In this document: positions 37,194 through 46,493 of the stretch, piece by piece
How positions within the stretch are numbered: the first letter of the stretch is position 1
Layout: each line of letters opens with the position of its first letter
NCBI GenBank assembly: GCA_020636435.1
Contig: JACJXX010000001.1
Location: 3,303,001-3,367,000, forward strand
DNA: 64,000 nucleotides
Reading direction: 5' to 3'
DNA from: Lewinellaceae bacterium
Lineage (GTDB): Bacteria; Bacteroidota; Bacteroidia; Chitinophagales; Saprospiraceae
Notes under the pieces: generated by a model
Database searches by the model: none
Told to the model about the DNA's origin: nothing
The model's input: only the letters and a program-made list of their open reading frames with translations
Made by a program: the position numbers and the translations under genes

Positions 37194-38904
37194 TCATCTA
37201 ATAACCACCAGTTTTTCTAAAGCCAGGATGCCATTCGGGCCCACCAGGTGTATATAATACATCCCTGGTTTCAGGGCTGAAATGTCCAGGCGGTTTTCCT
37301 TTAGTTTTTCAAGTGGCCGAAGAATAAATATTTGCCCCGTTGCTGAGGCAATTCTCAATACTGCGCCTGGCAGCGGCTTTCCTGCATACTCAACCACAAG
37401 GCTTTCATCTGCCGGGTTGGGGTACAACCATAGCGCCTCTTCAGGCAAGGAGTAATAAAGGCCTCCCCGCCCCGGCCGTTCTTCCGCTTCTTCACACAGG
37501 GAGGCATCCAGGAAGGAAGTGTCTTTTACCATAGCCAGCAGCCCCCGGGCGAAGAAGACGGCATTGCCGCCATCCAGGGGGCATTGGCCAGCGATGCTTT
37601 CCAGGCTGTCCAGTTGAGCCGCCGTAGGCTCAGGCGTCAGTTGGTGGAACACACTGAGGAACAAACTGTTGGCTACCCGTTCATTCTGAGCAGGCAGGAG
37701 GCTGCCTTCAATTGCCGAATTGCCGGAAGACAACTGTTGAAGCTGCTCTTCCCGCGTTTCTTTGATGCTGCTCCACAGCGAAGCGCCTTCTTCCATCCGG
37801 CACTGAAGGCTATCCATTGCCGCTTCCAATTGGGCCAACAACAAGGTGCTGTCCATAGAAGAAGCCGTTTCCAGGGAGCTGTCAATCGATTCCACTTCCA
37901 GGATGTAGATTTTGATCAGCGAATCGACGGCGTCTGCCGCCGTGAGGGTTTCCATATCCAGGGCATAGGCGCCCTGAATGCCCTTTTCAATAGCATGCAA
38001 CAGCCCCGGTCAAAGGAAGGGATGGTGTTCCAAATACCAATACCAACCCCTTCGTTGCTCTGCCCTGCGGGCGAAACCGTGATGTGGTTGCCCGTTATGC
38101 CCAGGCTCCTCACCTGAAAATTATTGGCCAGCCACCAGTTGCCGGAGGCATGCAGCCCGCTGCTATGAGGAGGGATGCGCAAGCCGATGTAGTTCTTATC
38201 GAACGTATTGCCGGCAAGGATAACCAGGCCCGCCCCTTCCTGCAGGGACACGGCATATTTGGCGCCTTCAACCTTGCTGCCGCTCATTCGCAGGCTGCCG
38301 TATACATCGATGCCATGCCACAACTCTTCACACCCTTGCAAGTGGGCGTCCCGAATGGACAAATTAAAGGAATTATCAACCCTTAGCCCCGCCCCGGCAT
38401 CAAAGAGGTAGGGTCGGCTTCTCCTACTTCTTGCAGGCAGTCAGAGGAACCGGGCTCGTTATGCGCCAAGCCTTCCGCCAGGGACACCCTCAGCACGTCC
38501 GTTGTGTTGTCGTCGCCCTCCCAATAGGCGGTGAAAGACAGGCGGTATTGATAACCCTCCTGAATATCCACAGCTGCAAAGGCGCCTTCGCCGAAGTGGT
38601 GGTCCACAAAAGTAGACCTTGAATTCAATTGCAGGTAATTGCCTTCGTCCGGCGGCGCCGGGGCCAGGCCGCTCTCTATGCTGGGCGACCCGTGGGAGGT
38701 AGACCAGCCGGCCAGGCAATTGTCGTCGTCAATAATCCCGTTACAAGGCGTATTTGGGCAGGTGTGGGTTTCAAAATCCTCCACAAGTACCTGGCTTTGC
38801 CCCTGCCAGGGTTGGCACATCATAACCAGCCAAATAAAATACCAGAGGGGGGGGGTAAAAAGCTTTCTTCTCAGCATAATATACCGGTTTTTGGCTTTAG
38901 GCAT
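37194..38904 (-). pseudogene. T9SS-secreted beta-helix protein gene with two frameshifts
   Basis: Three successive minus-strand frames encode parts of one protein. Frame A (38904 to about 38400): signal peptide and a carbohydrate-binding/MAM-like domain (VDIQEGYQYRLSFTAYWEG). Frame B (about 38410 to about 38005): a right-handed beta-helix stretch, FDAGAGLRVDNSFNLSIRDA, then LVILAGNTFDKNYIGLRIP and LGITGNHITVSP. Frame C (about 38005 to 37194): helical spacer and a T9SS sorting domain, LWLYPNPADESLVVEY ... LKPGMYYIHLVGPNG. Stops follow each join, so no single product is possible without recoding. Each join could be a true indel, an assembly error, or (less likely) programmed. A run of nine C (coding sense) lies in the signal peptide. 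Not expressed as a full protein if the sequence is right. Confidence 0.7.
38847..38855. repeat. G9/C9 homopolymer in a signal-peptide coding region
   Basis: Nine consecutive G on the plus strand (C9 in coding sense, encoding Thr-Pro-Pro-Leu of the signal peptide). Such tracts slip during replication and can switch genes on and off. The 38905-39221 gap beyond it holds a small CCTGCCT/AGGCAGG hairpin at about 39130-39155 and nothing else I can assign. Confidence 0.6.
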
Positions 38905-39221
38905 TCACGCTATCCAAAGCGGGTGATAGAAAAAGGCAGTGCTTTGTTCAGGTAGAAAGGCTGTAGAATGATTCCGGGTAAGATAACAAGCATTGTGGAC
39001 TAATGCTACGACAAGGGGGAAAGTTTACAGAAAGTTAATATAGGGAGCTACCCGTCTAACGCGGGACAATACCGGCAGCCAATAAAAGAAATAAAGTAAC
39101 TGTTTGGTATTCCGGTTTTATGGTTTTCCTGCCTGCTCACCGCAGATAGGCAGGTCGGTGTTGCGGCCAGGTGCTTCTGGAAGCCATATCCGGCTCTCAA
39201 CGGTGAGCCTACACCAAGTAA

Positions 39222-39380
39222 GGCACGAGGAAAGAATAAAGTGTTCAATTATGGGGCAGTAATTTTTGTGCCAGGCAAGGCGCGAAGAATGAGGATAGCC
39301 AAAGCTACCTGAGTGATGAGCAACGCAGCATGGCGCAAAAAGGACAAGCCAGAATGGACAGTTTATTCTTTCGTCGTGCC
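39222..39380 (-). mobile_element. MITE-like element, copy 2 (159 bp)
   Basis: Inverted second copy of the element at 111-296: the same terminal inverted repeats and near-identical interior, flanked by TAA at 39219-39221 and 39381-39383. It lacks the 27-bp hairpin insertion of copy 1. Both target sites are TTA in the element's own orientation. No transposase. Confidence 0.75.
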
Positions 39381-39451
39381 TAACCACAATACCATAACAC
39401 CGAATTACCATCATACCTGAATAGGTACGAAATAAAGCAGTATAAGACGAC

Positions 39452-39482
39452 TTGGTTAGCTTCTCAATGCTGGTTACATTTG
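39452..39482 (+). promoter_or_regulatory. Promoter of the MscS-type channel gene
   Basis: TTG at 39452-39454, 20-bp spacer, TACATTTG at 39475-39482. The predicted start lies about 18 bases before the ATG, giving a very short leader. Confidence 0.65.
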
Positions 39483-39506
39483 TAGCCCACCAAATACTCC
39501 GTAACC

Positions 39507-41147
39507 ATGCTCGCCAGAAACGTTTTCTTCCTTCTTTTCGTCAGCCTGCCCCTATTGCTGCACGGACAGCGCGATGCCGGGGAAGTACCGGTAACGCTGG
39601 AAACGCCCTATAATACCGTACTGGTGCACCTTCACTATCTTCAGCCGGAATCCTACCAGCCAGAAGTAGCGGCGCGTACGATCTACGGCGTACAAGACAG
39701 CGCCCGGGCCGTCCGGCTGGCCATTCAGCTCAAACAGGTACTGGATGGAAAAGGGTTGATGGTCATGCTGAATAAGCTGCCGCTAAACTCCAATTACCAG
39801 GAAGACAGCACGGCCAACCGGAATGTCTACACGCTTTTCCCCCGTGAACTACCGCAAGTATATCTCGAAAAAACCGGCGGCCGCTGGTATTATTCAGAAG
39901 AGACGGTACAGCTTATTCCGGAACTGCACAAGGAGGTCTATCCTTTTGGCGCCGACTTGCTGCTGAATTTGCTGCCCCAGTTTGGGCAGCAGCAGATATT
40001 GGGCATGGCGCTCTGGCAATACATCGGTTTGCTGGCCATCTTGCTGTTGTCCATCCTGGTTCACCTGGCGCTCAGCCGCCTGCTGACTCCGGTGGTGCGG
40101 CGGTTGGCCCGCCGCCGGGCTCAGGCTCAGGGTGTTTCTCCGGAGTTGGTGTGGAAAATTGCCCGCACCGCCAGTGTTTATATCGTTCTCCGCCTCATCA
40201 AAGCCTTCCTGCCTGTCCTTCAATTGCCCATCGAATCCGCCAGTTTCGCGGTAATGGCCATACGCATCATTTCCGTACTGCTGGTCGTTTACATTCTACT
40301 CCGGATACTCGATGTGTTTGTATTTTATGCCGACCGGTTGACCCGCCGCACTGAGAGCAAGATGGACGAACAATTGCTGCCGATGCTGAAGCGCAGCATA
40401 CAATTTCTCTTTCTGGCGGGAGGAATGATCCAAATCCTTCGGGTTTTGCAGGTGGACATCACTACGCTGATCGCCGGCATTTCCATCGGCGGGCTGGCCC
40501 TGGCTCTAGCCGCTCAGGACACGTTGAAGAACCTGTTCGGCTCCCTGACGATTTTCCTGGACAAGCCCTTTCAGATTGGAGACTGGATCAATTTCTCCGA
40601 TGTCGACGGTACAGTTGAGGAGGTGGGGTTTCGGTCTACCCGCGTGCGCACCTTTGCCAACTCGCTGGTCTATGTGCCCAACGGAAAGCTGGCCGACATG
40701 GTGGTCAACAATTACGGCCTGCGCACTTTCCGGCGGTTCAACACCAAAATTTCTATCACTTATGATACGCCAACTGAGCTGATCGATAAATTTGTGGAAG
40801 GGTTGCGGGAAATCGTAGCGGCTCATCCCCATACCCGCAAAGATTACTACGAGATTCACCTCAACGAATTGAGTAGCAGCTCACTCGATATCCTGTTCTA
40901 CATTTTCTTTGAGGTGCCGAGCTGGTCCGATGAGTTGAAGGCCCGGCACGAAGTACTGCTGGGCATTATCGGCCTGGCCCACAGCCTGGGAATCCGCTTT
41001 GCGTTCCCCACGCAAACGATGCATATCGAAGAATTTCCCGGCACCACCGCCACGACGCCCCATTACAAAACCGGATCGGAAGCGATGGGGCAGCGGCTGG
41101 AGGAGTTTCTGGCGGGATATAAGGCAAGGGTGAATGGGGGAAATTGA
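39507..41147 (+). CDS. MscS-family mechanosensitive ion channel with signal peptide and periplasmic domain
   Basis: 546 residues. An N-terminal signal (FLLFVSLPLLLHGQ) precedes a periplasmic domain of about 150 residues, then membrane helices (GLLAILLLSILVHLALSRLL and two more) and the MscS core. The pore helix reads LIAGISIGGLALALAAQDTL, followed by FGSLTIFLDKPFQIGDWI and VEEVGFRSTRVRTFANSLVYVPNGKLAD. It should gate on membrane tension and release solutes in osmotic downshift. The extra periplasmic domain is common in Bacteroidota homologues. It has its own promoter and ends at a strong terminator shared with rho. Confidence 0.92.
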   Translation: MLARNVFFLLFVSLPLLLHGQRDAGEVPVTLETPYNTVLVHLHYLQPESYQPEVAARTIYGVQDSARAVRLAIQLKQVLDGKGLMVMLNKLPLNSNYQEDSTANRNVYTLFPRELPQVYLEKTGGRWYYSEETVQLIPELHKEVYPFGADLLLNLLPQFGQQQILGMALWQYIGLLAILLLSILVHLALSRLLTPVVRRLARRRAQAQGVSPELVWKIARTASVYIVLRLIKAFLPVLQLPIESASFAVMAIRIISVLLVVYILLRILDVFVFYADRLTRRTESKMDEQLLPMLKRSIQFLFLAGGMIQILRVLQVDITTLIAGISIGGLALALAAQDTLKNLFGSLTIFLDKPFQIGDWINFSDVDGTVEEVGFRSTRVRTFANSLVYVPNGKLADMVVNNYGLRTFRRFNTKISITYDTPTELIDKFVEGLREIVAAHPHTRKDYYEIHLNELSSSSLDILFYIFFEVPSWSDELKARHEVLLGIIGLAHSLGIRFAFPTQTMHIEEFPGTTATTPHYKTGSEAMGQRLEEFLAGYKARVNGGN

Positions 41148-41217
41148 CTGGTGTTGTCGAAGTCTGGAGACTTCGACAAGCGACTTCGACAAGCTTCGAC
41201 TATCGACTAGCTTCGAC

Positions 41218-41266
41218 AAAGAAAAAGCCCTCCCCTACGCTACTCGCAGGAGAGGGCTTTTTCTTT
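41218..41266. terminator. Bidirectional intrinsic terminator between the MscS gene and rho
   Basis: AAAGAAAAAGCCCTCCCCT and AGGAGAGGGCTTTTTCTTT pair nearly perfectly, giving A tract-stem-T tract in both directions. It serves the two convergent genes. Just before it, 41150-41217 holds several CTTCGACAA/TTGTCGAAG units, direct and inverted. Confidence 0.88.
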
Positions 41267-41283
41267 GGAAACGAACCAACGGC

Positions 41284-43029
41284 TTAGCCGTTCATGGAGG
41301 TGAGGAACTCCTCGTTGCTGGTCGTTCCCACCATGTGTTTGCGCAGGAATTCGAAAGCCTCGTCGGGCTTCATATCTGCCAGGTGATTGCGCAGGATGAA
41401 CATGCGCTGCAGGGTATCCTTGTCCAGCAGCAGGTCTTCGCGGCGGGTGCTCGACCGGGTCAGGTCGATGGCCGGGAACATCCGCTTGTTGGACAGGTTG
41501 CGGTCCAGTTGCAATTCCATGTTGCCGGTGCCCTTAAATTCTTCGAAGATCACCCCGTCCATCTTAGAACCCGTATCGATCAGGGCGGTGGCGAGGATGG
41601 TCAAAGAGCCGCCGTCTTCAATGTTGCGGGCAGCGCCGAAGAATTTTTTGGGTTTATGCAGGGCATTGGCCTCCACACCACCCGAGAGCACCTTGCCGCT
41701 GGCAGGGGCTACGGTGTTGTAGGCGCGCGCCAGGCGGGTAATGGAGTCCAGCAGAATGGCTACGTCGTGCCCGCTTTCCACCAGCCGCTTGGCTTTTTCC
41801 AGCACGATGCCCGCTACCCGTACATGGTTGTCGGCAGGTTCGTCGAAGGTGGATGCGACCACCTCCGCGTTTACGCTGCGCTTCATATCCGTTACTTCTT
41901 CCGGGCGCTCATCGATCAGCAGGACGATCAGATAGCATTCCGGGTGGTTTTTAGCAATGGCATTGGCGATATCCTTCAACAGGAAGGTTTTGCCGGTTTT
42001 GGGCTGTGCGACGATCAACCCGCGCTGCCCTTTGCCAATCGGCGTGAACAGGTCGATCATGCGGGTGCCGATATCTTTGCCTGTGGGAGAATTCGTCAAT
42101 TTGAATTTCTCGTGCGGGAACAAGGGCGTCAGGTAGTCAAAGGGCACCCGGTCGCGAATGTCCTGTGGGTCGAGGCCATTGATCTTCGAAACGCGCAGCA
42201 GAGCAAAGTACTTTTCCCCATCTTTAGGGGGGCGAATGGCGCCGCGGACAGTGTCTCCGGTGCGCAGGCCAAAAAGTTTGATCTGAGAAGGAGAGACGTA
42301 GATGTCGTCCGGGGAAGTGAGGTAATTATAGTCGGAAGAACGCAGGAAACCGTAGCCATCCGGCATCATTTCCAGGATACCTTCTCCTTCGATAATGCCG
42401 TCGAGTTCGATGTCGAAAGTTTCTTCCTCTTCTTCGCGCCGGCGAGATGGCGGCCTGCGGCGGCTGTCGCTGTCAGCATCCCGGCTCGGATTGTCGTTGC
42501 CCCGGTTGTCGTTGCCCCGGTTGTCGTTGCCTCTCGAGCGGAACCGGCGCCGGTCCTGATCATCGTCGCTGTCCCGGTCATCCCGGTCATCGCTTCTCCG
42601 GTCATCCCGATCATCCCGGTCATCGCTTCTCCGGTCATCCCGGTCATCCCGGTCATCGCTTCTCCGGTCATCCCGGCGTTCGCCTCTCCGTTCGGAAGTA
42701 GCATCCTCAGCTACTTTTACCACCCGGCTTGCCTTCCGGCGAGCGGAGCCATCGTCTTCGGCTTCATCCTCGTCGCTTTCACCGTCGTTATCAGATGGAG
42801 CAGTTTCCTTTTCGGATTGAGCGTTGTGTTGGGAGCGTTTTTTTGTTTGCTTGCCGTTTGGGGCGTCCTTTGCATCGTCATCCTCGCCGCCTTCGGCGGC
42901 CTGATGATCCAGGATCTTGTAGATCAGTTCCTGTTTGTTCAGCCTTTTGTAGCCTTTAAGCCCGATTTGCTCAGCTAATTCTCTTAGCTCGGGCACAAGC
43001 ATGTAGTTCAACTGTGATATATCCAACAT
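41284..43029 (-). CDS. rho: Transcription termination factor Rho with long disordered insert
   Basis: 581 residues. Hexameric RNA helicase that ends transcription. Seen: N-terminal Rho_N helix domain (1-45), a disordered acidic/basic insert (about 46-205), the RNA-binding cold-shock-like domain (GILEMMPDGYGFLRSSDYNY), and the ATPase with Walker A AQPKTGKTFLLKDIA, Walker B region and LSGGVEANAL. The insert contains three copies of an Arg/Asp decapeptide (about 123-152) and three of RGNDN (166-180). Inserts of this kind are known in Bacteroidota; in Bacteroides thetaiotaomicron Rho the disordered region drives phase separation. Start ATG 43029 is chosen because the Rho_N domain begins there. 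Confidence 0.96.
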   Translation of the reverse strand: MLDISQLNYMLVPELRELAEQIGLKGYKRLNKQELIYKILDHQAAEGGEDDDAKDAPNGKQTKKRSQHNAQSEKETAPSDNDGESDEDEAEDDGSARRKASRVVKVAEDATSERRGERRDDRRSDDRDDRDDRRSDDRDDRDDRRSDDRDDRDSDDDQDRRRFRSRGNDNRGNDNRGNDNPSRDADSDSRRRPPSRRREEEEETFDIELDGIIEGEGILEMMPDGYGFLRSSDYNYLTSPDDIYVSPSQIKLFGLRTGDTVRGAIRPPKDGEKYFALLRVSKINGLDPQDIRDRVPFDYLTPLFPHEKFKLTNSPTGKDIGTRMIDLFTPIGKGQRGLIVAQPKTGKTFLLKDIANAIAKNHPECYLIVLLIDERPEEVTDMKRSVNAEVVASTFDEPADNHVRVAGIVLEKAKRLVESGHDVAILLDSITRLARAYNTVAPASGKVLSGGVEANALHKPKKFFGAARNIEDGGSLTILATALIDTGSKMDGVIFEEFKGTGNMELQLDRNLSNKRMFPAIDLTRSSTRREDLLLDKDTLQRMFILRNHLADMKPDEAFEFLRKHMVGTTSNEEFLTSMNG

Positions 43030-43319
43030 AATATACTTGCTTGTATGTTTTTTAGTAAGAATCTTGTTCTTGTGAAAAAAAAATGAAATTGATGTCAGAG
43101 AATGTTGCGGAAAAAATGTAGGGATTTGTGAATTCACAGACCATTGAAACCTCCAGAACTTTTCCTCTTGTGGCCTAACAACCCTTCTTGAAAAAAGTGG
43201 GAAATAGCAGGATAGAGAGTGAAAACACCTCAAGAAATGCTATAAGGCGTTAAGACGGTATGGTGTGCCATTACGCTTTCGTCGCAACAAAAATACATTT
43301 AATTTTTAAATTCAAATAG

Positions 43320-43327
43320 TATCTTTG
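43320..43327 (+). promoter_or_regulatory. -7 element of the serS promoter
   Basis: TATCTTTG matches TAnnTTTG; the -33 region is AT-rich with only a TTT. It lies 80 bp before serS. In the rest of the 378-bp rho-serS divergent gap I found no consensus promoter for rho and no other feature. Confidence 0.5.
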
Positions 43328-43407
43328 CAAAAAAAGTAACCAAAAGTTTTTCCAAAAGTTCAATCCCCAACTTCTTTTCTACACCAAACTGCAATCAATA
43401 CTGCATT

Positions 43408-44685
43408 ATGCTCGAACTTAATTTCATCAGAGAGAACAAAGAACGCGTTCTTCAGGGCTTGAAGATCAGGAACTTTACCGACGAAGATCTCGGCATTATT
43501 GAAGAGATCATCCAGCTTGACAATACCCGCAAGGATACCCAAACGGAACTCGACAGCATCCTCGCCGAGCGGAACCAATTGTCCAAAGACATCCACGGCC
43601 TTTTCAAACAAGGCAAGAAGGAGGAAGCGGAGCGCAAGCGCCAGCAGGTAGCCAGCCTGAAGGGCCGCGCTTCGGAATTGGAGGATAAACTCAAAGCCAC
43701 CGAGAAAACGCTGGGCGAGCAGTTGCTGAAGGTGCCCAACACCCCTCATGCTTCCGTGCCGGCCGGCACCACCGACGAGGACAACGTCGTTTTGAAACCC
43801 TGGCCGGGCGAACTGCCCCGGCTCGGCGAAGGGGCTTTGCCACACTGGGAACTGGCCCGGGAATACAATATTTTCGACCTCGAGCTGGGCACCAAGATCA
43901 CCGGCTCGGGGTTTCCGGTTTTCCGCGGGAAAGGAGCCCGCCTGCAACGCGCCCTTATTGCGTTCTTCCTGGACGAGGCTGTAAAGGCAGGGTACGAAGA
44001 GATCATCCCCCCTCTGCTGGTCAACGAAGATACCGCCCGCGCCACCGGCCAGTTGCCGGATAAGGAAGGGCAGATGTACTACGTTGAACGCGACAACCTC
44101 TACCTCATTCCTACCGCAGAAGTGCCGCTGACCAACATCTACCGCGATGTTATCCTGGAGGAGAAGGACTTCCCCATCAAGCTGACGGGCTATACCCCCT
44201 GCTTCCGCCGGGAGGCCGGCTCCTATGGCGCTCACGTCAGGGGGTTGAACCGGGTGCACCAGTTCGACAAGGTGGAGATCGTCCAGTTTCAGCATCCGGA
44301 CAAGTCGTACGACACCCTCGATGAGATGCTGGCGCACGTCGAGGGCGTGCTGGCCAAACTGGAGCTGCCTTTCCGCATCCTTCGCCTCTGCGGCGGGGAC
44401 CTGGGCTTTACTTCCGCTCTTACTTTCGACTTCGAAGTATACTCCGCCGCCCAGCAGCGCTGGCTGGAAGTGAGCTCGGTATCCAATTTTGAAACCTACC
44501 AGAGCAACCGCATGAAGCTGCGCTTCCGCGACGGCAAATCCACCCGCCTGGCGCATACCCTCAACGGCAGCGCCCTTGCCCTGGCGCGCATCGTAGCGGC
44601 CCTGCTGGAAAACAACCAAACCCCCGAGGGAATTGTTATTCCAAAAGCACTGCAGAGTTATACTGGATTTGAGTTATTGAACTAA
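43408..44685 (+). CDS. serS: Serine--tRNA ligase
   Basis: 425 residues, normal length. Class II aminoacyl-tRNA synthetase with the N-terminal antiparallel coiled-coil arm (about 30-110) that grips tRNA-Ser. Catalytic motif 2 is TPCFRREAGSYGAHVRGLNR, preceded by LIPTAEVPLTNIY, and motif 3 is NGSALALARIVAALLEN. It charges tRNA-Ser in the cytoplasm. Followed after 20 bp by a zinc peptidase gene, probably cotranscribed. Confidence 0.97.
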   Translation: MLELNFIRENKERVLQGLKIRNFTDEDLGIIEEIIQLDNTRKDTQTELDSILAERNQLSKDIHGLFKQGKKEEAERKRQQVASLKGRASELEDKLKATEKTLGEQLLKVPNTPHASVPAGTTDEDNVVLKPWPGELPRLGEGALPHWELAREYNIFDLELGTKITGSGFPVFRGKGARLQRALIAFFLDEAVKAGYEEIIPPLLVNEDTARATGQLPDKEGQMYYVERDNLYLIPTAEVPLTNIYRDVILEEKDFPIKLTGYTPCFRREAGSYGAHVRGLNRVHQFDKVEIVQFQHPDKSYDTLDEMLAHVEGVLAKLELPFRILRLCGGDLGFTSALTFDFEVYSAAQQRWLEVSSVSNFETYQSNRMKLRFRDGKSTRLAHTLNGSALALARIVAALLENNQTPEGIVIPKALQSYTGFELLN

Positions 44686-44705
44686 CCGCAAACGATAAAA
44701 CTTCA

Positions 44706-45392
44706 ATGGGAGCATATTATGGATACTTCATCATCGGCGGCATCCTTTCCGTCGTCGGTATGGTGATCAGCCAAAGGTTAAAGAGCAAATTCAACAAATA
44801 CAGCAACGTGCAAATCCGCTCAGGCCTCTCCGGCCAGGAAGTGGCCGAACAAATGCTGCGCCATTTCGGCATCTCCGACGTCAAAGTGGTGGAAAGCCAG
44901 GGGTTCCTGACCGACCACTACAACCCCGCTACCAAAACGGTGAGCCTGAGCGGAGACGTTTACCGGGGAAGGAACATCGCCTCGGCGGCCGTCGCTGCTC
45001 ACGAGTGCGGGCATGCCGTTCAGCATGCAGAGGCCTACAGCCCGCTGAAGCTGCGCTCCGCTTTGGTGCCCATCGTCAATATGTCGGCCATGGCCCAGCA
45101 GTGGTTGCTGATCATCGCTTTCATGACCCTCTCCACCATGCCGTCTTTGATGCTGGTTACCATCATCGCTTTCGCTGTAACTACCTTATTCAGCTTCATT
45201 ACCCTGCCCGTGGAATTCGACGCCAGCCGCCGGGCGCTGGTGTGGCTCGACAACAGCGGGGTTGCCCGTGGGCAGGAATACGAAGGCGCCAAAGACGCCC
45301 TCTGGTGGGCGGCGATGACTTACGTAGCCGCCGCGCTGTCTGCCCTGGTCATGGTGCTTTATCTGGTCATGCAGTACAACCGGTCCAGGTAA
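44706..45392 (+). CDS. Membrane zinc metallopeptidase (PF04298/YugP-like)
   Basis: 228 residues, mostly membrane. A first helix at about 5-22, the zinc motif HECGH (99-103) in AAVAAHECGHAVQHAE, and a hydrophobic C-terminal half with several helices (MLVTIIAFAVTTLFSFITL and others). The phrase LPVEFDASRRAL is typical of the family, where it supplies the third zinc-ligand region. Proteolytic activity has not been assigned a substrate. It trails serS in a probable operon; functional link to serS unclear. Confidence 0.88.
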   Translation: MGAYYGYFIIGGILSVVGMVISQRLKSKFNKYSNVQIRSGLSGQEVAEQMLRHFGISDVKVVESQGFLTDHYNPATKTVSLSGDVYRGRNIASAAVAAHECGHAVQHAEAYSPLKLRSALVPIVNMSAMAQQWLLIIAFMTLSTMPSLMLVTIIAFAVTTLFSFITLPVEFDASRRALVWLDNSGVARGQEYEGAKDALWWAAMTYVAAALSALVMVLYLVMQYNRSR

Positions 45393-45457
45393 GTTCTCAA
45401 TGAAAGACTGTAAGGGCGGCACAAACGGCTTAAAAACATCAAACGCTCCCTTTTTTC

Positions 45458-45488
45458 TTTGAAAAAGGGGCCTTTTGGCTTATTTTTG
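45458..45488 (+). promoter_or_regulatory. Promoter of frr
   Basis: TTTG at 45458-45461, 19-bp spacer, TATTTTTG at 45481-45488, 65 bp before the frr ATG. A good match to the Bacteroidota consensus. Confidence 0.6.
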
Positions 45489-45552
45489 GGTGCTCTGAAG
45501 ATGGAGAAAACCGGCACGCCCGGTTTATTGTCAAAGAAAAAACCATATTACC

Positions 45553-46116
45553 ATGCAGGACGATGTAAATGATTATATAGAAGAAGCCAAAATAGCAATG
45601 GAGGATTCTATCGAGCACCTCCAAAAGGAGTTGGCGACGATCCGGGCCGGCAAAGCTTCCCCGAATATGCTCAGTGGAATAATCGTACCGTATTACGGCA
45701 CTCCTACCCCGCTCAACCAGGTGGCCAATGTGAGCGCTTCTGATTCAAAAACCATCACCATACAACCCTGGGAAAAGAGCATGCTCGCTCCCATCGAAAA
45801 AGCGATCTTCGAAGCTAATCTTGGAGTTACCCCTCAGAACAACGGAGAAATTGTGATCATTAACATCCCCGCCCTGACTGAGGAACGGCGCAAGGAACTC
45901 GTTAAGCGGTCGAAAGGCATCGGTGAAGACACCAAAGTAGGAATTCGCAATGCCCGCCGGGATGCGATGGACGGCATCAAAAAAGAGGTCAAGGCCGGCT
46001 ATCCGGAAGACGCCGGAAAGCGAAAGGAGGACGAGGTGGAAAAAATGACCAAGGAATTCGTCGACAAGGTCGACAAGCTCATCGAAGGAAAAGAGAAGGA
46101 TATAATGACCATTTGA
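45553..46116 (+). CDS. frr: Ribosome recycling factor
   Basis: 187 residues, normal length. Three-helix bundle plus small domain; with EF-G it splits the ribosome after termination. Seen: LATIRAGKASPNML, VSASDSKTITIQPWEKS, FEANLGVTPQNNGEIVIINIPALTEERRKEL and AGKRKEDEVEKMTKEFVDKV (quoted in parts). Own promoter upstream; rpmH follows 124 bp later with its own promoter. Confidence 0.97.
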   Translation: MQDDVNDYIEEAKIAMEDSIEHLQKELATIRAGKASPNMLSGIIVPYYGTPTPLNQVANVSASDSKTITIQPWEKSMLAPIEKAIFEANLGVTPQNNGEIVIINIPALTEERRKELVKRSKGIGEDTKVGIRNARRDAMDGIKKEVKAGYPEDAGKRKEDEVEKMTKEFVDKVDKLIEGKEKDIMTI

Positions 46117-46164
46117 GCCCCCTTCCGGCAAGGGGCGACAATTTCCACCAAACATTTGGCCGTA

Positions 46165-46198
46165 TTTTTGCCTATTTGTCAAAATAGCCTTACATTTG
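46165..46198 (+). promoter_or_regulatory. Promoter of rpmH
   Basis: TTTTTG ending at 46170, 20-bp spacer, TACATTTG at 46191-46198, 42 bp before the rpmH ATG. One of the best consensus matches in the window. Confidence 0.65.
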
Positions 46199-46240
46199 TC
46201 CCGCTTTTGAGAATATTGAGGAAAAGAAAAAGCGTCAACA

Positions 46241-46396
46241 ATGAAACGTACCTATCAACCTTCCAGAAGGAAGCGCAAAAATAAGCATGGCTTTCGTTCC
46301 AGAATGAGTTCGAAGAACGGCCGCAAAGTGCTGGCCAGCCGCCGCGCGAAAGGCCGGCACAAGCTTACCGTGTCCGACGAAAAGCGCTTAAAGTAA
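46241..46396 (+). CDS. rpmH: 50S ribosomal protein L34
   Basis: 51-residue basic protein beginning MKRTYQPSRRKRKNKHGFRS, with RMSSKNGRKVLASRRAKGR following: an unmistakable L34, a structural protein of the large subunit. It ends KLTVSDEKRLK, a slightly longer tail than in E. coli. It has its own promoter and a strong terminator 37 bp after the stop. The usual neighbours rnpA and dnaA are not here. Confidence 0.97.
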   Translation: MKRTYQPSRRKRKNKHGFRSRMSSKNGRKVLASRRAKGRHKLTVSDEKRLK

Positions 46397-46432
46397 CGGA
46401 ATAGCCATCCGCGAAAGACTTCTTTGTAAAGT

Positions 46433-46479
46433 AAAAAAGGTGAAGTAGGGATTAAAAAGCCCCTACTTCACCTTTTTTT
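46433..46479. terminator. Intrinsic terminator after rpmH (bidirectional)
   Basis: AAAAAAGGTGAAGTAGGG pairs with CCCCTACTTCACCTTTTTTT across a short loop. It serves rpmH and the convergent TPR gene ending at 46494. Confidence 0.9.
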
Positions 46480-46493
46480 GCTGGCTTATGCTG

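Noticed and set aside
39048..39248. A minus-strand ORF also starting MNTLFFPRAL
   Set aside because: The shared start is the terminal repeat of the second MITE copy; the rest is non-coding.
41134..42978. A 614-residue plus-strand frame opposite rho
   Set aside because: The Val/Ile/Pro repeats are the complement of the Asp/Arg repeats of Rho.
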